NCBI GenBank assembly: GCA_023382435.1
Contig: JAHDVS010000024.1
Coordinates: 1-38,452, forward strand
Direction of reading: 5' to 3'
DNA length: 38,452 bases
From: Thermoleophilia bacterium
GTDB lineage: Bacteria > Actinomycetota > Thermoleophilia > Gaiellales > Gaiellaceae
The position numbers and the translations under genes are program-made. The notes beneath the pieces are model-generated. The model did no database searches. It had not been told where the DNA came from and saw only the letters and a program-made list of their open reading frames with translations. Shown here in pieces: positions 23,707 through 37,049 of this stretch (position 1 is the stretch's first letter; every line of letters starts with the position of its first letter).

Positions 23707-24170
23707 GCGGGCTCCCGGGAGGCACAGCGCGCGTCGGGGCACCAGGGCTCTCCCACCTCGGCGAGGATCCGCTCCCCGAGCTCGTAGCCGCGGCGAGCGA
23801 GAGCGAAGGCGACGTGGGCGTGCAGGCATTTGAGCCGCGCGGGGTTACGGCTGCCGGCGATGCCGACGTCGAGTTCGGGACGGAGCCGCCGCTGGTCGCG
23901 GTCGGCGGCGCTGAGGCTTGCCGCAAGCGCCGGGTCGGTCGCGGCTAGCGCGGAGAAGCGTGCGACGCCGCCAGCCGCCTCGAGCCGCGACACGGCGGCC
24001 ACGAGCCACGGGCAGCTCAGCCAGAACTGGGTCGGGAACGGTGTCCCATCGGCCGTGCGCGGCTCCTGCTCCGTGACCACGGGACAACCGTGCGGGCAGC
24101 GCGCCGCCACGCGGCGGAAGGCGCGCACGGGCCGCCCGAGCTGACGTTCGACTTGCCCACGGTCGTCCAT
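23703..24170 (-). CDS. DUF501 family protein
   Basis: A 155-residue DUF501 protein. Signatures are CPHGCPVV near the N-terminus, PTQFWLSCPWLVAAVSRLE in the middle, and GIAGSRNPARLKCLHAHVAF with several conserved Cys and His residues, so a metal site is plausible. Biochemical function is unknown. In most actinobacteria it lies between ftsB and ppx; here it follows ftsB by 4 nt but ppx is elsewhere. ATG 24170 is chosen over a longer frame, which would run into ftsB. Confidence 0.9.
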   Translation of the reverse strand: MDDRGQVERQLGRPVRAFRRVAARCPHGCPVVTEQEPRTADGTPFPTQFWLSCPWLVAAVSRLEAAGGVARFSALAATDPALAASLSAADRDQRRLRPELDVGIAGSRNPARLKCLHAHVAFALARRGYELGERILAEVGEPWCPDARCASREPA

Positions 24171-24174
24171 GCGC

Positions 24175-24483
24175 TCATCGTACGTGGGCGCGCTTCCACC
24201 GCTCGATCCCCTTGACGATGTAAAGCGTCTCGCCGGGGCGGACGAGGCCGATGCGGCGAGCTTCCCGCTCGATGAACGCATCGGTAGCCGCGTAGGCGAC
24301 GCGACGCTCGAGTGTCGCGTGGTGCGCCGCGAGCGCCGCGCGCTCCACCTTCGCGCCCGCCACGGCGTCGCGTGCGTCGAGGTACGCCCTCACCGGCTGA
24401 ACGTAGGCGACTGCGATCGCGCAGATCACCGCGACGCCGAGCCAGCGAGCGACGAGGGAGGTTCGGAGGGGGCGTCGGCGCAC
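24175..24483 (-). CDS. ftsB: FtsB/DivIC-like septum formation initiator
   Basis: A 102-residue bitopic division protein. A short basic cytoplasmic N-terminus and one transmembrane helix (about 10-28) precede an external coiled coil (about 30-65). The conserved patch EREARRIGLVRPGETLYIV, characteristic of FtsB/DivIC, follows. It would join the FtsQLB complex at the septum. GTG 24483 has GAGG about 8 nt upstream. Its position after eno and pyk and before DUF501 matches the actinobacterial arrangement with pyk added. Confidence 0.88.
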   Translation of the reverse strand: MRRRPLRTSLVARWLGVAVICAIAVAYVQPVRAYLDARDAVAGAKVERAALAAHHATLERRVAYAATDAFIEREARRIGLVRPGETLYIVKGIERWKRAHVR

Positions 24484-24532
24484 GGACTTGCCTCGTTCGA
24501 CGTCGGGCCCCGCGCCTCCTACCCGGGGCGGG

Positions 24533-29109
<4,577 letters not shown>

Positions 29110-29113
<4 letters not shown>

Positions 29114-32100
29114 GCGGCGACCCGCAGGGCGAGGACCGCTTCGACGAGGCCGAGCGCCCCGGGGAGGTCATCGGAGCGGATCCCGAGCTCGCGGCGTGCG
29201 CTCGAGTAGACGGCGGTCGGCGCGAGTGTCCGTAGCGCCAGGAGCTCGGTGGAGCCGAGCACGACCGGCCCGAGTGCGGCCTTGCCGCCGCGCAGGACGA
29301 GGTAGTCGCCGCCGAGACGAGCCAGCTTCAGCTTCGCCTCCTGGATCTGGAAGAGGCGCTCGACGGGCTCGGGCAGGGGGCCGAAGCGATCCGCCGTGCC
29401 GGCATGCAGCTCCCGCAGCTCGTCCTCTGTTTCCGACAGCGAGATCCTCCGGTGGAGGTCGATCTTGGCGGCCTCGGCGGCGATGTACGCGGCGGGGACG
29501 TACGCGTCCACGTGCGCGTCGACCCGGACGGGGCGCGCGATGCCGCGGCCGGCCCCGGTGAGCTCGGCGACCGCCTCGGCAAGCAGCTCGACGTACAGCT
29601 CGAATCCGATCGCGGCGACGTGGCCGGACTGCTCGGCTCCGAGCAGGGAGCCGGCGCCGCGCAGCTCGAGGTCGCGCATGGCGATCTGGAAGCCGGCGCC
29701 GAGCTCGGTGTGGTCGGCGAGGGTCGCAAGCCGCGAGCGCGCTTCCGCCGTGAGGTCGGCGGCCTCGGGGTAGAACAGGTAGGCGTGGGCGACCGCGTCG
29801 CTGCGTCCGACGCGCCCGCGGATCTGGTAGAGCTGGGCGAGCCCGAGCGTGTCGGCGCGCTCGACGACGAGCGTGTTGGCCTGCGGGATGTCGAGCCCGG
29901 ACTCGATGATGGTGGTGGAGACGAGGACGTCGGCGTCGCCGCGCACGAAGGCGAGCATCCGCTCCTCGAGCTCGCGCTCCCCGAGCTGGCCGTGAGCGAC
30001 GAGGAACCGCAGCTCCGGGCAGATCTGCCGCAGCTTCTCGGCGCGGTCCTCGATCGTCTCGACCCGGTTGTGCAGGTAGAAGGACTGGCCGCCGCGCTCG
30101 CGCTCCCGAACGAGCGCGAGTCGCGTGAGCTCCTCGTCGTACTCGCCGACGTGGGTGCGAATGGGGCGGCGACCGTGGGGTGGAGTCTCGATCACGCTGA
30201 TGTCCCGGAGCCCCGCGAGCGACATGTGGAGCGTCCTGGGGATCGGGGTGGCGGAAAGGGAGAGCACGTCGACTTCGAGGCGAAGCTGGCGCAGGAGCTC
30301 CTTCTGCGCGACCCCGAAGCGTTGCTCCTCGTCGACGATCACGAGGCCGAGACTCCTCGGCACGACATCGCGGGAGAGGACGCGGTGGGTTCCGATCAGG
30401 ATGTCCACGGTGCCGGCCGCGAAGGCGGACAGGACTGCCTTCACCTCGGCCGGCCTGCGAAAGCGCGACACCATCTCGACGTTCACGGGCAGGTCGCGAT
30501 ACCGCTCCCGGAACGTGTTCCAGTGCTGTTGGGCGAGCACCGTGGTGGGAGCGAGCAGCAGCGCCTGGCGCCCGTTCGCGACGGCAACGAAGGCCGCCCG
30601 GACGGCGACTTCGGTCTTGCCGAACCCCACGTCGCCGCAGACCAGACGATCCATCGGCCTGGGCGACTCGAGATCCTCCTTGACCGCCTCGATGGCGCGC
30701 CGCTGGTCGGGCGTCTCCTCCCAGGGAAACGAGGCTTCGAGCTGCTCGACGAGCTCGCCGTCGACGTCGTAGGGGGTCCCCTCGGCGCGCTGACGCTGCG
30801 CATAGAGGGCCAGCAGCTCGCCGGCGAGCTCGTGTGCGCCCGCCCGGGCGCGGGCCTTGATGTTCTGCCACGCCTTGCCACCGAGTTTCGAGAGCGCGGG
30901 CGCGGTTGCGTCGGCGCCGACGTAGCGGGAGACCTTGCCGATCTGCTCGTGCGGCACGTAGAGGCGGTCGTCGCCGCGGAACGCGAGGAACAGGTAGTCG
31001 CGGGTGACGCCAGCGACCGTCTTCGTCTCGAATCCCAGCAGCCGGCCGATGCCGTGGTCCTCGTGGACGACGTGGTCGCCGATGCGCAGGTCGGCGAACG
31101 TCTGGAGGGCCCGGCCGAGGCGAGCGTCCGCGCGCGGCGGACGTTTTCGAAACACCTGCGTGTCGGGCAGGAGGACGAGTCGAAGCTCCCGCGACACGAA
31201 GCCCCGCCGCGCGGGGGCGACGGCGAAGCTGAGTCCCGGGTCAGCGGGCAGCGGCTCCCCGGGATCGAGCAGGCTCGCCTCGATCTTGCGGAGCAGCGCG
31301 CGGGTGCGCAACGCCTCGCCGCGGTGCGCGAACGTGACGACGACCCGGTTGCCGGAGCGCACGAACCCGGCCAGCTCGTTCTCGGCCTCGGCGAGGCCCC
31401 GGGCGGCGATCGCGGGTCGCTGGGCCTCGAACGCGAGCGGCTGGCCGACTGGCAGGGAGTCGAGCTCGACGGCGGTCGGGAGCGGCTGCTCCCGACCGAG
31501 CTCCTCACGCCAGATCTCGCGCACGCGAGCTGGTTCCCAGACGAGGTCGGCGCCCGGGAGCGGCGCGACGAGATCATCGGGCTCGGCGGCGGCCGCATCG
31601 AGCGAGCGCTCCGCGGCCGGGTAGATGACCGCTTCGGCGAGCGGGTGCAAAGTCCGCTGGGTGAACGGCGAGAAGGCGCGGATCGTCTCGATCTGATCGC
31701 CGTAGAGCTCGATCCGCACGGGCTCGCGCCCGGTCGTGCGGAACACGTCGACGATGCCGCCGCGAACGGCGAACTGCCCTCGCTCCTCGACCCGCTCGAC
31801 CCGCTCGTAGCCGGCCAGCGAGAGCCGCTCGGCCAGCGCTCCGGCCCCGGGCTCGTCCCCGGTTGCGATCCGGATCGCCTCGGCACGCTGCCCCTCCGGG
31901 GGAAGCCCCTGGGCAAGGCCGAGCGCGGAGGCGCACACGAGGCCTCCCCCACCGTGCACGGCGAGTGCTCGGGCACGCTCGCCGACGAGGTGGGGCGGCG
32001 GCGCGAGGCCACTTTCGAACGTGACGCCCCGCGACGCGAGCAGCCCCACGCGCTCCGCGCCCACGTACCAGCCGGCGGCGTCGGCCACGTCCCGGGCGTC

Positions 32101-32322
32101 GGCGTCCTCCGGCAGGAGGCAGACGAGACCGCGCCCCGGCGTGGTGAGCCAACGGGCCGCGAGCAGCACCGGCACCAGCGGCTCCGAGACACGAGCCCGG
32201 GCGGCCGGCCCGGCAGCGAGAAGCTCCCCGAGCCGATCGGTTGCGGCCAGCTCGAGCGCGAGTGCCCGCAGCGGCGCGGCCACCGCGTCAGCCTCCTCCT
32301 CGTGGCGGTGCTCGGGGTCCAT
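29110..32322 (-). CDS. mfd: Transcription-repair coupling factor Mfd
   Basis: A 1070-residue DNA translocase that removes stalled RNA polymerase at lesions and recruits UvrA. The N-terminal UvrB-like modules (about 1-360) are followed by the CarD-like polymerase-binding domain (RIGDHVVHEDHGIGRLLGFE, about 410-480). The RecG-like motor has Walker A CGDVGFGKTEVA, the DEEQ box VIVDEEQRFGV, SATPIPRTLHMSL and QIRGRVGRS, and a TRCF C-terminal domain closes the protein. The length is slightly short for the family. It has an ATG start without SD, and a TAGGAT box lies 33 nt upstream. Confidence 0.97.
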
Positions 32323-32355
32323 CGCGATCGGCGGAACACCCGTCCCGCCCCGCCA

Positions 32356-32361
32356 ATCCTA
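32356..32361 (-). promoter_or_regulatory. Possible -10 box (TAGGAT) for the mfd operon
   Basis: On the minus strand it predicts a leader of about 26 nt before ATG 32322. The 137-bp gap after pth holds no other gene that I can see. Confidence 0.4.
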
Positions 32362-32459
32362 GCCCGGCGGCGGGGCACCCCAACCCACCACCCGCTTTCC
32401 AGCGTAGCGGCGAGGGACGCGCGTGTGTGAAGCTGGCTGTGACGCCTTGCGCGCGGGAG

Positions 32460-33062
32460 TCAAACGCGTTCGTTGAACCGCTGCCGGGCGGCGTCGACGC
32501 CTTCCCGCGCGATCGATTCGACCGCGTCGGCTGCGCGCGCGACGATCCCGTCCAGGTCGACCTCGGGCGGGAACGGCGATAGCACGAAGTCGGCGACCGG
32601 CCGGCGGTCACCCCGCTCGGGTCGCCCGACGCCGATCCTCAGGCGCATGAACTCGCCGCTGCCGAGATGCCCGACGAGCGAGCGCAGCCCGTTGTGACCG
32701 GCCAGCCCACCGCCGAGGCGCACCTGCAGCCGGCCGATGTCGAGATCGACATCGTCGTGGACGACGAGTAGCGCGGACAGCGGCAGCTTGTAGAAGCGCA
32801 CGGCCGCGGCCACGCTGCGCCCGGACTCGTTCATGTAGGTCTCCGGCTCGAGGAGAACGACGCGCCGGCCGTCCACCCGCAGGTCGGCCACGCGCCCGGA
32901 GAACCGCGACCGGAAGCTCGCGCTGTGGCGCCGGGCCAGCTCGTCGGCGACGAGGAAGCCCGCGTTGTGGCGGGTGAGCCGGTATCCGGGGCCCGGATTT
33001 CCGAGCCCGGCCACGAGCAGGTCGAGGGTGGACAGCGCCTCGCCCCGGCGGAGCAGGCGCAC
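32460..33062 (-). CDS. pth: Peptidyl-tRNA hydrolase
   Basis: A 200-residue enzyme that recycles peptidyl-tRNA released from ribosomes. The core begins VAGLGNPGPGYRLTRHNAGF, with the conserved Asn and catalytic His (H32). LEPETYMNESG, VVHDDVDLDIG with the catalytic Asp, and GLAGHNGLRS are all present. About 10 residues precede the usual N-terminus. The GTG start lies 3 nt after the rplY stop, the standard rplY-pth pairing. Confidence 0.96.
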   Translation of the reverse strand: MRLLRRGEALSTLDLLVAGLGNPGPGYRLTRHNAGFLVADELARRHSASFRSRFSGRVADLRVDGRRVVLLEPETYMNESGRSVAAAVRFYKLPLSALLVVHDDVDLDIGRLQVRLGGGLAGHNGLRSLVGHLGSGEFMRLRIGVGRPERGDRRPVADFVLSPFPPEVDLDGIVARAADAVESIAREGVDAARQRFNERV

Positions 33063-33065
33063 CGG

Positions 33066-33731
33066 CTACTCGGCGGCGTCGGCCTCGGACTCCGCCTCGG
33101 CCTCCGCCTCGTCGCCCTCCTCGCCCTCCTCGCCCACGACCGCCTCCTCCTCTTCCGGAAGCGCGGCGCGGCGCGGCATGGCGACCGCGGCGAGGACGAT
33201 CTCGCCGTCGTCGAGGATCGTCGCGCCTTCCGGCGCGACCAGCTGGCTGACCTGAAGGCTGTCGCCGATCACGAGTGCCGACACGTCGTGCTCGATCCGG
33301 TCGGGCATCTCCATCGGGAGCGCCTCGACCGTGACCTCGCGCACCATCTGGGTGAGGACGCCGCCAAACGTGGTCCCCTCGGGGGTGCCGACGAGCTCCA
33401 CGGCGACCTGCGACTGGATCAGGCGATCGAGCCGGACCTCGTGCAGATCGATGTGCACGAGCGTCGAGCGCAGCGGGTCGAGCTGGTAGTCCTTGAGCAC
33501 CGCATGGTGGGCCTTCTGCTGGCCTTCGATCACGACATCGAGGATCTGGTGCATCCCGTGCGCACCGCCGAGGGCGCGCCGCAGCTCTCGCTCTGTGACG
33601 CAGAACGAGCGCGGCTGCCCGCTGCCGTAGAGAACGCCAGGCACGAGCCCGTCGCGCCGGAGTCGCCGCGCGTCGCGGCTGCCGCGGCTCTCCCGCTCCT
33701 GCACCTCGAGTCTGACTCGTCCGCCGGCCAT
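33066..33731 (-). CDS. rplY: Ribosomal protein bL25 (CTC form)
   Basis: A 221-residue large-subunit protein that binds 5S rRNA. The N-terminal L25 domain (about 5-95) has GSRDARRLRRDGLVPGVLYG. A TL5-type beta domain (about 100-190) and a very acidic tail of about 30 residues follow. The order rplY-pth is conserved widely. ATG 33731 has no SD but follows a TACACT box by 10 nt, pointing to a leader of about 3 nt. A longer frame upstream runs into the divergent cupin gene and is rejected. Confidence 0.94.
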   Translation of the reverse strand: MAGGRVRLEVQERESRGSRDARRLRRDGLVPGVLYGSGQPRSFCVTERELRRALGGAHGMHQILDVVIEGQQKAHHAVLKDYQLDPLRSTLVHIDLHEVRLDRLIQSQVAVELVGTPEGTTFGGVLTQMVREVTVEALPMEMPDRIEHDVSALVIGDSLQVSQLVAPEGATILDDGEIVLAAVAMPRRAALPEEEEAVVGEEGEEGDEAEAEAESEADAAE

Positions 33732-33741
33732 ACCGGGCGGC

Positions 33742-33747
33742 AGTGTA
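33742..33747 (-). promoter_or_regulatory. -10 box (TACACT) for rplY-pth
   Basis: On the minus strand TACACT ends 10 nt before ATG 33731. This separate promoter fits the break between prs and rplY made by the opposite-strand module. Confidence 0.5.
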
Positions 33748-33788
33748 GCCAAACGGCGCCGCGCGGCGCACGGGAAGGCGCGATCGGC

Positions 33789-33794
33789 GATGAT
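33789..33794 (+). promoter_or_regulatory. Possible -10 box (GATGAT) for the cupin gene
   Basis: GATGAT differs from TANNNT at the first base and is followed by 6 nt and GTG 33801, the same geometry as the other leaderless candidates. Confidence 0.3.
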
Positions 33795-33800
33795 CCACCC

Positions 33801-34247
33801 GTGACCGACCATCGCGGTGCCGCGGGGCGGGCATGGCGACTCGCCCGCCTCGGGGAGATCCCGGCGCTGCCGCCGACCGACGAGCGGTCGTTCTGGAGCT
33901 CTTGGACCGCGGATCCCACATTCCCCGACGGCTGGCATTCGGTTGGCCGTCACCTCGGGATCAACGCGTTCGGGGTGAACGCGAAGGAAGCCGACGCCGG
34001 CCAGGAGCTCGTCGCACGGCACGCGGAGTCGGAGTTCGCCGCCCAGCAGGAGCTGTACATCCTCGTCCGGGGCCGAGCCCGGTTCACCTGCGAACGGCAG
34101 GAGCTCGAGCTCGGACCCGGTGACATGCTTCTCGTCGAGCCGGACGTCGTGCGGGCCGCCATCGCCCTCGAGACTCCGACCGCGATCGTCTGCGTCGGCG
34201 GCGTCCCGGGCGAGGGCTACCGATCGCCCGACTGGAACGCCGGTTAG
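33801..34247 (+). CDS. Cupin-domain protein
   Basis: A 148-residue protein with a single cupin barrel in the C-terminal half (about 65-135). AQQELYILVRGRARFTCERQ and LELGPGDMLLVEPDVVRAAIA mark the two cupin motifs. The first motif lacks the usual HxH pair, so metal binding is doubtful. The N-terminal 60 residues contain WRLARLGEIPALPPTDE and FWSSWT. Substrate and role are unknown. It lies upstream of khtT-khtU on the same strand, but a hairpin separates them. Confidence 0.8.
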   Translation: MTDHRGAAGRAWRLARLGEIPALPPTDERSFWSSWTADPTFPDGWHSVGRHLGINAFGVNAKEADAGQELVARHAESEFAAQQELYILVRGRARFTCERQELELGPGDMLLVEPDVVRAAIALETPTAIVCVGGVPGEGYRSPDWNAG

Positions 34248-34262
34248 CCTCGCCGCTCTTGG

Positions 34263-34285
34263 GGAGCCGGGATGCCGCCGGCTCC
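34263..34285 (+). terminator. Hairpin after the cupin gene, possible terminator
   Basis: A perfect 8-bp stem GGAGCCGG / CCGGCTCC with a 7-nt loop, 15 nt after the cupin stop. No U-tract follows, so activity is uncertain. Confidence 0.4.
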
Positions 34286-34305
34286 GGCGCCTGCAACAAT
34301 GACGC

Positions 34306-34794
34306 ATGGCCACGGTCGTCGAAACCCCGCTTCCGGGAATCGGGGTGCGCTACGAGTTCACGACGGACGGCGGCGACCGGATCGGGGTGATCGTCCACCG
34401 TAGCGGCCGGCGGGATCTGCTCGTGTACGACCGCGACGATCCCGACTCCTGCCGCGCGGTCCGGGCGCTCGACGATGACGACGCGCGCACGCTCGTCGAC
34501 CTGCTCGGGGGCTCGGAGGTGGCGGAGCGACTCGACGTGGCGCTGCGCCAGTCGGTCGAGGGGCTCGTGCTCGAGTGGGTCGAGCTCGGACGCGACTCGC
34601 TCGCCGCCGGACGTACGCTGGCCGAGATCGGCCTGCGCAAGCGAACCGGCGCGTCCGTCGTCGCGGTCGTGCGGGACGGCGAGACGGTGCCGTCGCCGCG
34701 GGCCGACTTCCGGCTCGCAGCGGGCGACACCGCCGTCGTCGTCGGGTCCGCCGACGCGATCATGGAGGCGCTCGAGCTGCTCCGGCGTGGCTGA
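34306..34794 (+). CDS. khtT: KhtT-like regulatory subunit of a K+/H+ antiporter
   Basis: A 162-residue cytoplasmic protein matching KhtT in size and layout. The N-terminal domain has LPGIGVRYEF and IVHRSGRRDLLVYDRDDPD (about 8-50), and a C-terminal RCK_C domain (about 85-160) contains LAAGDTAVVVGSADAIMEALE. In Bacillus, KhtT gates KhtU in response to pH and c-di-AMP, and the same role is expected here by family knowledge. Its last 8 bp overlap the antiporter gene, so the two subunits are probably made together. A weak AACAAT box lies 5 nt before the ATG. Confidence 0.88.
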   Translation: MATVVETPLPGIGVRYEFTTDGGDRIGVIVHRSGRRDLLVYDRDDPDSCRAVRALDDDDARTLVDLLGGSEVAERLDVALRQSVEGLVLEWVELGRDSLAAGRTLAEIGLRKRTGASVVAVVRDGETVPSPRADFRLAAGDTAVVVGSADAIMEALELLRRG

Positions 34795-35986
34795 CCCGCT
34801 CCCCCTGGGAGCGGGAGCCGAGGGTGTCGGAGCGGCCCTCCTCGAGCTCGGGCTCGTGGCGGCGGTACTTGCCGTGCTCGCCCGGCTCGCGCTTCGCAGC
34901 GGGTTCTCCCCCGTCCCGCTGTATCTCGTCGCCGGCCTGGTTCTCGGCGCGGTACACCCACCGGCGCTGTCAGCCGAGTTCATCGACCTGGGCGTCCAGA
35001 TCGGGGTCGTGCTGCTGCTGCTCATGCTGGGCCTCGAGTACTCGGGAGAGGAGCTGATCGAGAACCTGCGCTCCGGTCTCGCGGCGGGCGCGGTCGATTT
35101 CGGGCTCAACTTCACGCCGGGGCTCGTGGCCGGCTTCGCCCTCGGCTGGGACTGGCGCGCAGCGATCCTGCTCGGCGGCGTCACCTACATCTCGTCATCC
35201 GGGATCGTCGCGAAGGTGCTCACCGATCTCGGCCGGCTCGGCAATCGCGAGACCCCGGCTGTGCTCTCGATCCTCGTGCTCGAGGACCTGGTGATGGCGT
35301 TCTACCTCCCGCTCGTGGCGGTGCTCCTCACCGGCGCCGGCGTCGCGGCGGCACTCGGCTCGGTCGCCATCGCGGTTGCGGCGGCCGCGCTCGCCCTGTT
35401 CGCGGCGGTGCGCTTCCACCGCGTGCTCTCCCGCGTCGTGTCCCACGCGAGCGACGAGGCGCTACTGCTGACAGTGCTCGCGATCGTGCTCGTCGTCGCC
35501 GGAGGAGCCGAAGCGCTCAGCGTGTCCGCCGCGGTGGGCGCGTTCCTGGTCGGGATCGCCTTGTCCGAGCAGGTCGCGCACCGCGCCGCCCAGCTCGTGT
35601 CACCGCTCCGGGACGTCTTCGCGGCGGTCTTCTTCGTGTTCTTCGGGCTGCAGGTCGACAGCTCGAAGCTCCCGGGCGTGGCCGCGGTCGCGGCGGCGCT
35701 CGCGGTCGCCACCGCCGTCACGAAGTTCGTGACCGGCCGCTGGGCGGCGCGGAGGATCGGCGTCGGTCCCCGTGGCCGTCTCCGCGCCGGGGCCGCGCTG
35801 ATCGCCCGCGGGGAGTTCTCGATCGTGATCGCAGGCCTGGGCGTGGCAGCCGGCGTCGAGGCGACGCTCGGCCCGCTCTCGGCCGCCTACGTGATCGCGC
35901 TCGCGGTCGCGGGCCCCGTGCTCGCGCGCTTCGCCGAGCGACTCGACCGCCCCCCGTGGCGCCGCGAGGCAAGCGCTCGCCCGTAG
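34787..35986 (+). CDS. khtU: CPA2-family cation/proton antiporter (KhtU-like)
   Basis: A 399-residue membrane protein with about 12-13 hydrophobic segments. The CPA2 core includes VPLYLVAGLVLG and LLLLMLGLEYSGEEL near the N-terminus, TYISSSGIVAKVL, SILVLEDLVMAFYLP with the ion-binding acidic pair region, and FFVFFGLQVD. There is no C-terminal TrkA-N or RCK domain, consistent with KhtT acting as a separate regulator. The start GTG 34787 lies inside khtT. The likely role is potassium efflux in exchange for protons. The gene ends 10 bp from the convergent prs. Confidence 0.9.
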   Translation: MADPLPLGAGAEGVGAALLELGLVAAVLAVLARLALRSGFSPVPLYLVAGLVLGAVHPPALSAEFIDLGVQIGVVLLLLMLGLEYSGEELIENLRSGLAAGAVDFGLNFTPGLVAGFALGWDWRAAILLGGVTYISSSGIVAKVLTDLGRLGNRETPAVLSILVLEDLVMAFYLPLVAVLLTGAGVAAALGSVAIAVAAAALALFAAVRFHRVLSRVVSHASDEALLLTVLAIVLVVAGGAEALSVSAAVGAFLVGIALSEQVAHRAAQLVSPLRDVFAAVFFVFFGLQVDSSKLPGVAAVAAALAVATAVTKFVTGRWAARRIGVGPRGRLRAGAALIARGEFSIVIAGLGVAAGVEATLGPLSAAYVIALAVAGPVLARFAERLDRPPWRREASARP

Positions 35987-35996
35987 CCGGGCACCG

Positions 35997-37049
35997 TTAG
36001 AAGAGCTGGTTTTGTCCGGCGAAGATCGCCGACACGGATTCCTCGGCGAAGACGTTCTGGATCGAGCGGGCGAGGATCGGCGACACCGGGAGCACGGTCA
36101 GCTTTTCCGGGCGGTTGATGGGGTCGACGGGAACGGTGTCGGTGACGACCAGCTCGACGAGCTCGCTTGCGCCGAGCCGAGCCAGCGCGTCCCCCGGGAA
36201 CAGCCCGTGGGTGGCACACGCGTAGACGGCGCTCGCGCCCGCCTCGCGCAGCGCCCGCGCGCCGGCAAGCAGGGTGCCACCCGTGACGATCAGGTCGTCG
36301 CCCATGATCGCGATCTTCCCGTTCACATCGCCGATCACCTCGGTGACCGCCGCGACGTCGTGGGTCGGGCGGGTCTTGTTGAGGATCGCGAGGCCGCTCT
36401 CGAGCATCTCCCCGAACCGCCGCGCCATCTTCGCCCGCCCCGGATCCGGCGACACGGAGACGACGTGCTCGCCGTACAGGCCCTTGTCGCGGAAGTACTG
36501 GGCAAACAGGGGCAACCCGGTCATGTGGTCGACGGGGATCCGGAAGAACCCCTGGATCTGGCCGGCGTGGAGGTCCATCGTGAGCACCCGGTCGACGCCC
36601 GCGCTCTGGAGCAGCTCGGCCACGAGCTTCGCCGTGATCGGCTCGCGAGGCGCGGACTTCTTGTCCTGGCGCGAGTACGGAAACCAGGGCAGAACCGCGG
36701 TGATCCGGTGCGCGGACGCGAGCTTGGCCCCGTCGATCATCACGAGCAGCTCCACGAGCTGGTCGTTCGTGCCCGCACCGGCCGGTGACTGCACGATGAA
36801 CACATCAGCGCCGCGGATCGACTCGAGGTAGCGGCAGTACGTCTCTCCGTTCGCGAACGTCTTCAGCTCGACCTCGCCCAGCTCGAGCCCGAGCTCCTCG
36901 GCGATCCGAGACGCGAGCTCCGGGTTCGAGCGGCCCGAAAACAGCATCAGCCGGGGCGTCGGGGTACGCTCGAGCCAGCGGCCCCGCGCCTCGGCGGGAC
37001 GCGGCCCGTCGAGCCCCGCGAGCCCGGGCAGCATGGTCAACTCAGTCAC
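35997..37049 (-). CDS. prs: Ribose-phosphate pyrophosphokinase (PRPP synthetase)
   Basis: A 350-residue enzyme making PRPP from ribose 5-phosphate and ATP. Core motifs LMLFSGRSNPELA, FPYSRQDKKSAPREPITAKL, MDLHAGQIQGFF and the catalytic-loop Lys/Arg in LNKTRPTHDVA are present. Three features are unusual. About 33 residues precede the normal start. SPDPGRAKMARRF replaces the usual SPDxGG form. The PRPP loop reads DDLIVTGGT, with Val (about 255) where Prs enzymes usually have Asp. GTG 37049 overlaps the glmU stop by 8 bp and follows GGGGGAGAG; a GTG at 37064 would add five residues. Confidence 0.93.
   Translation of the reverse strand: MTELTMLPGLAGLDGPRPAEARGRWLERTPTPRLMLFSGRSNPELASRIAEELGLELGEVELKTFANGETYCRYLESIRGADVFIVQSPAGAGTNDQLVELLVMIDGAKLASAHRITAVLPWFPYSRQDKKSAPREPITAKLVAELLQSAGVDRVLTMDLHAGQIQGFFRIPVDHMTGLPLFAQYFRDKGLYGEHVVSVSPDPGRAKMARRFGEMLESGLAILNKTRPTHDVAAVTEVIGDVNGKIAIMGDDLIVTGGTLLAGARALREAGASAVYACATHGLFPGDALARLGASELVELVVTDTVPVDPINRPEKLTVLPVSPILARSIQNVFAEESVSAIFAGQNQLF

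Noticed and set aside
29404-32430. 1008-codon open frame on the plus strand
   Set aside because: It is antisense to mfd, whose motifs are unmistakable; no family signature is visible in the plus-strand translation.
32925-33800. Upstream extension of the cupin frame through rplY
   Set aside because: The frame is open by composition but antisense to rplY; GTG 33801 with its -10-like box gives a sensible protein.
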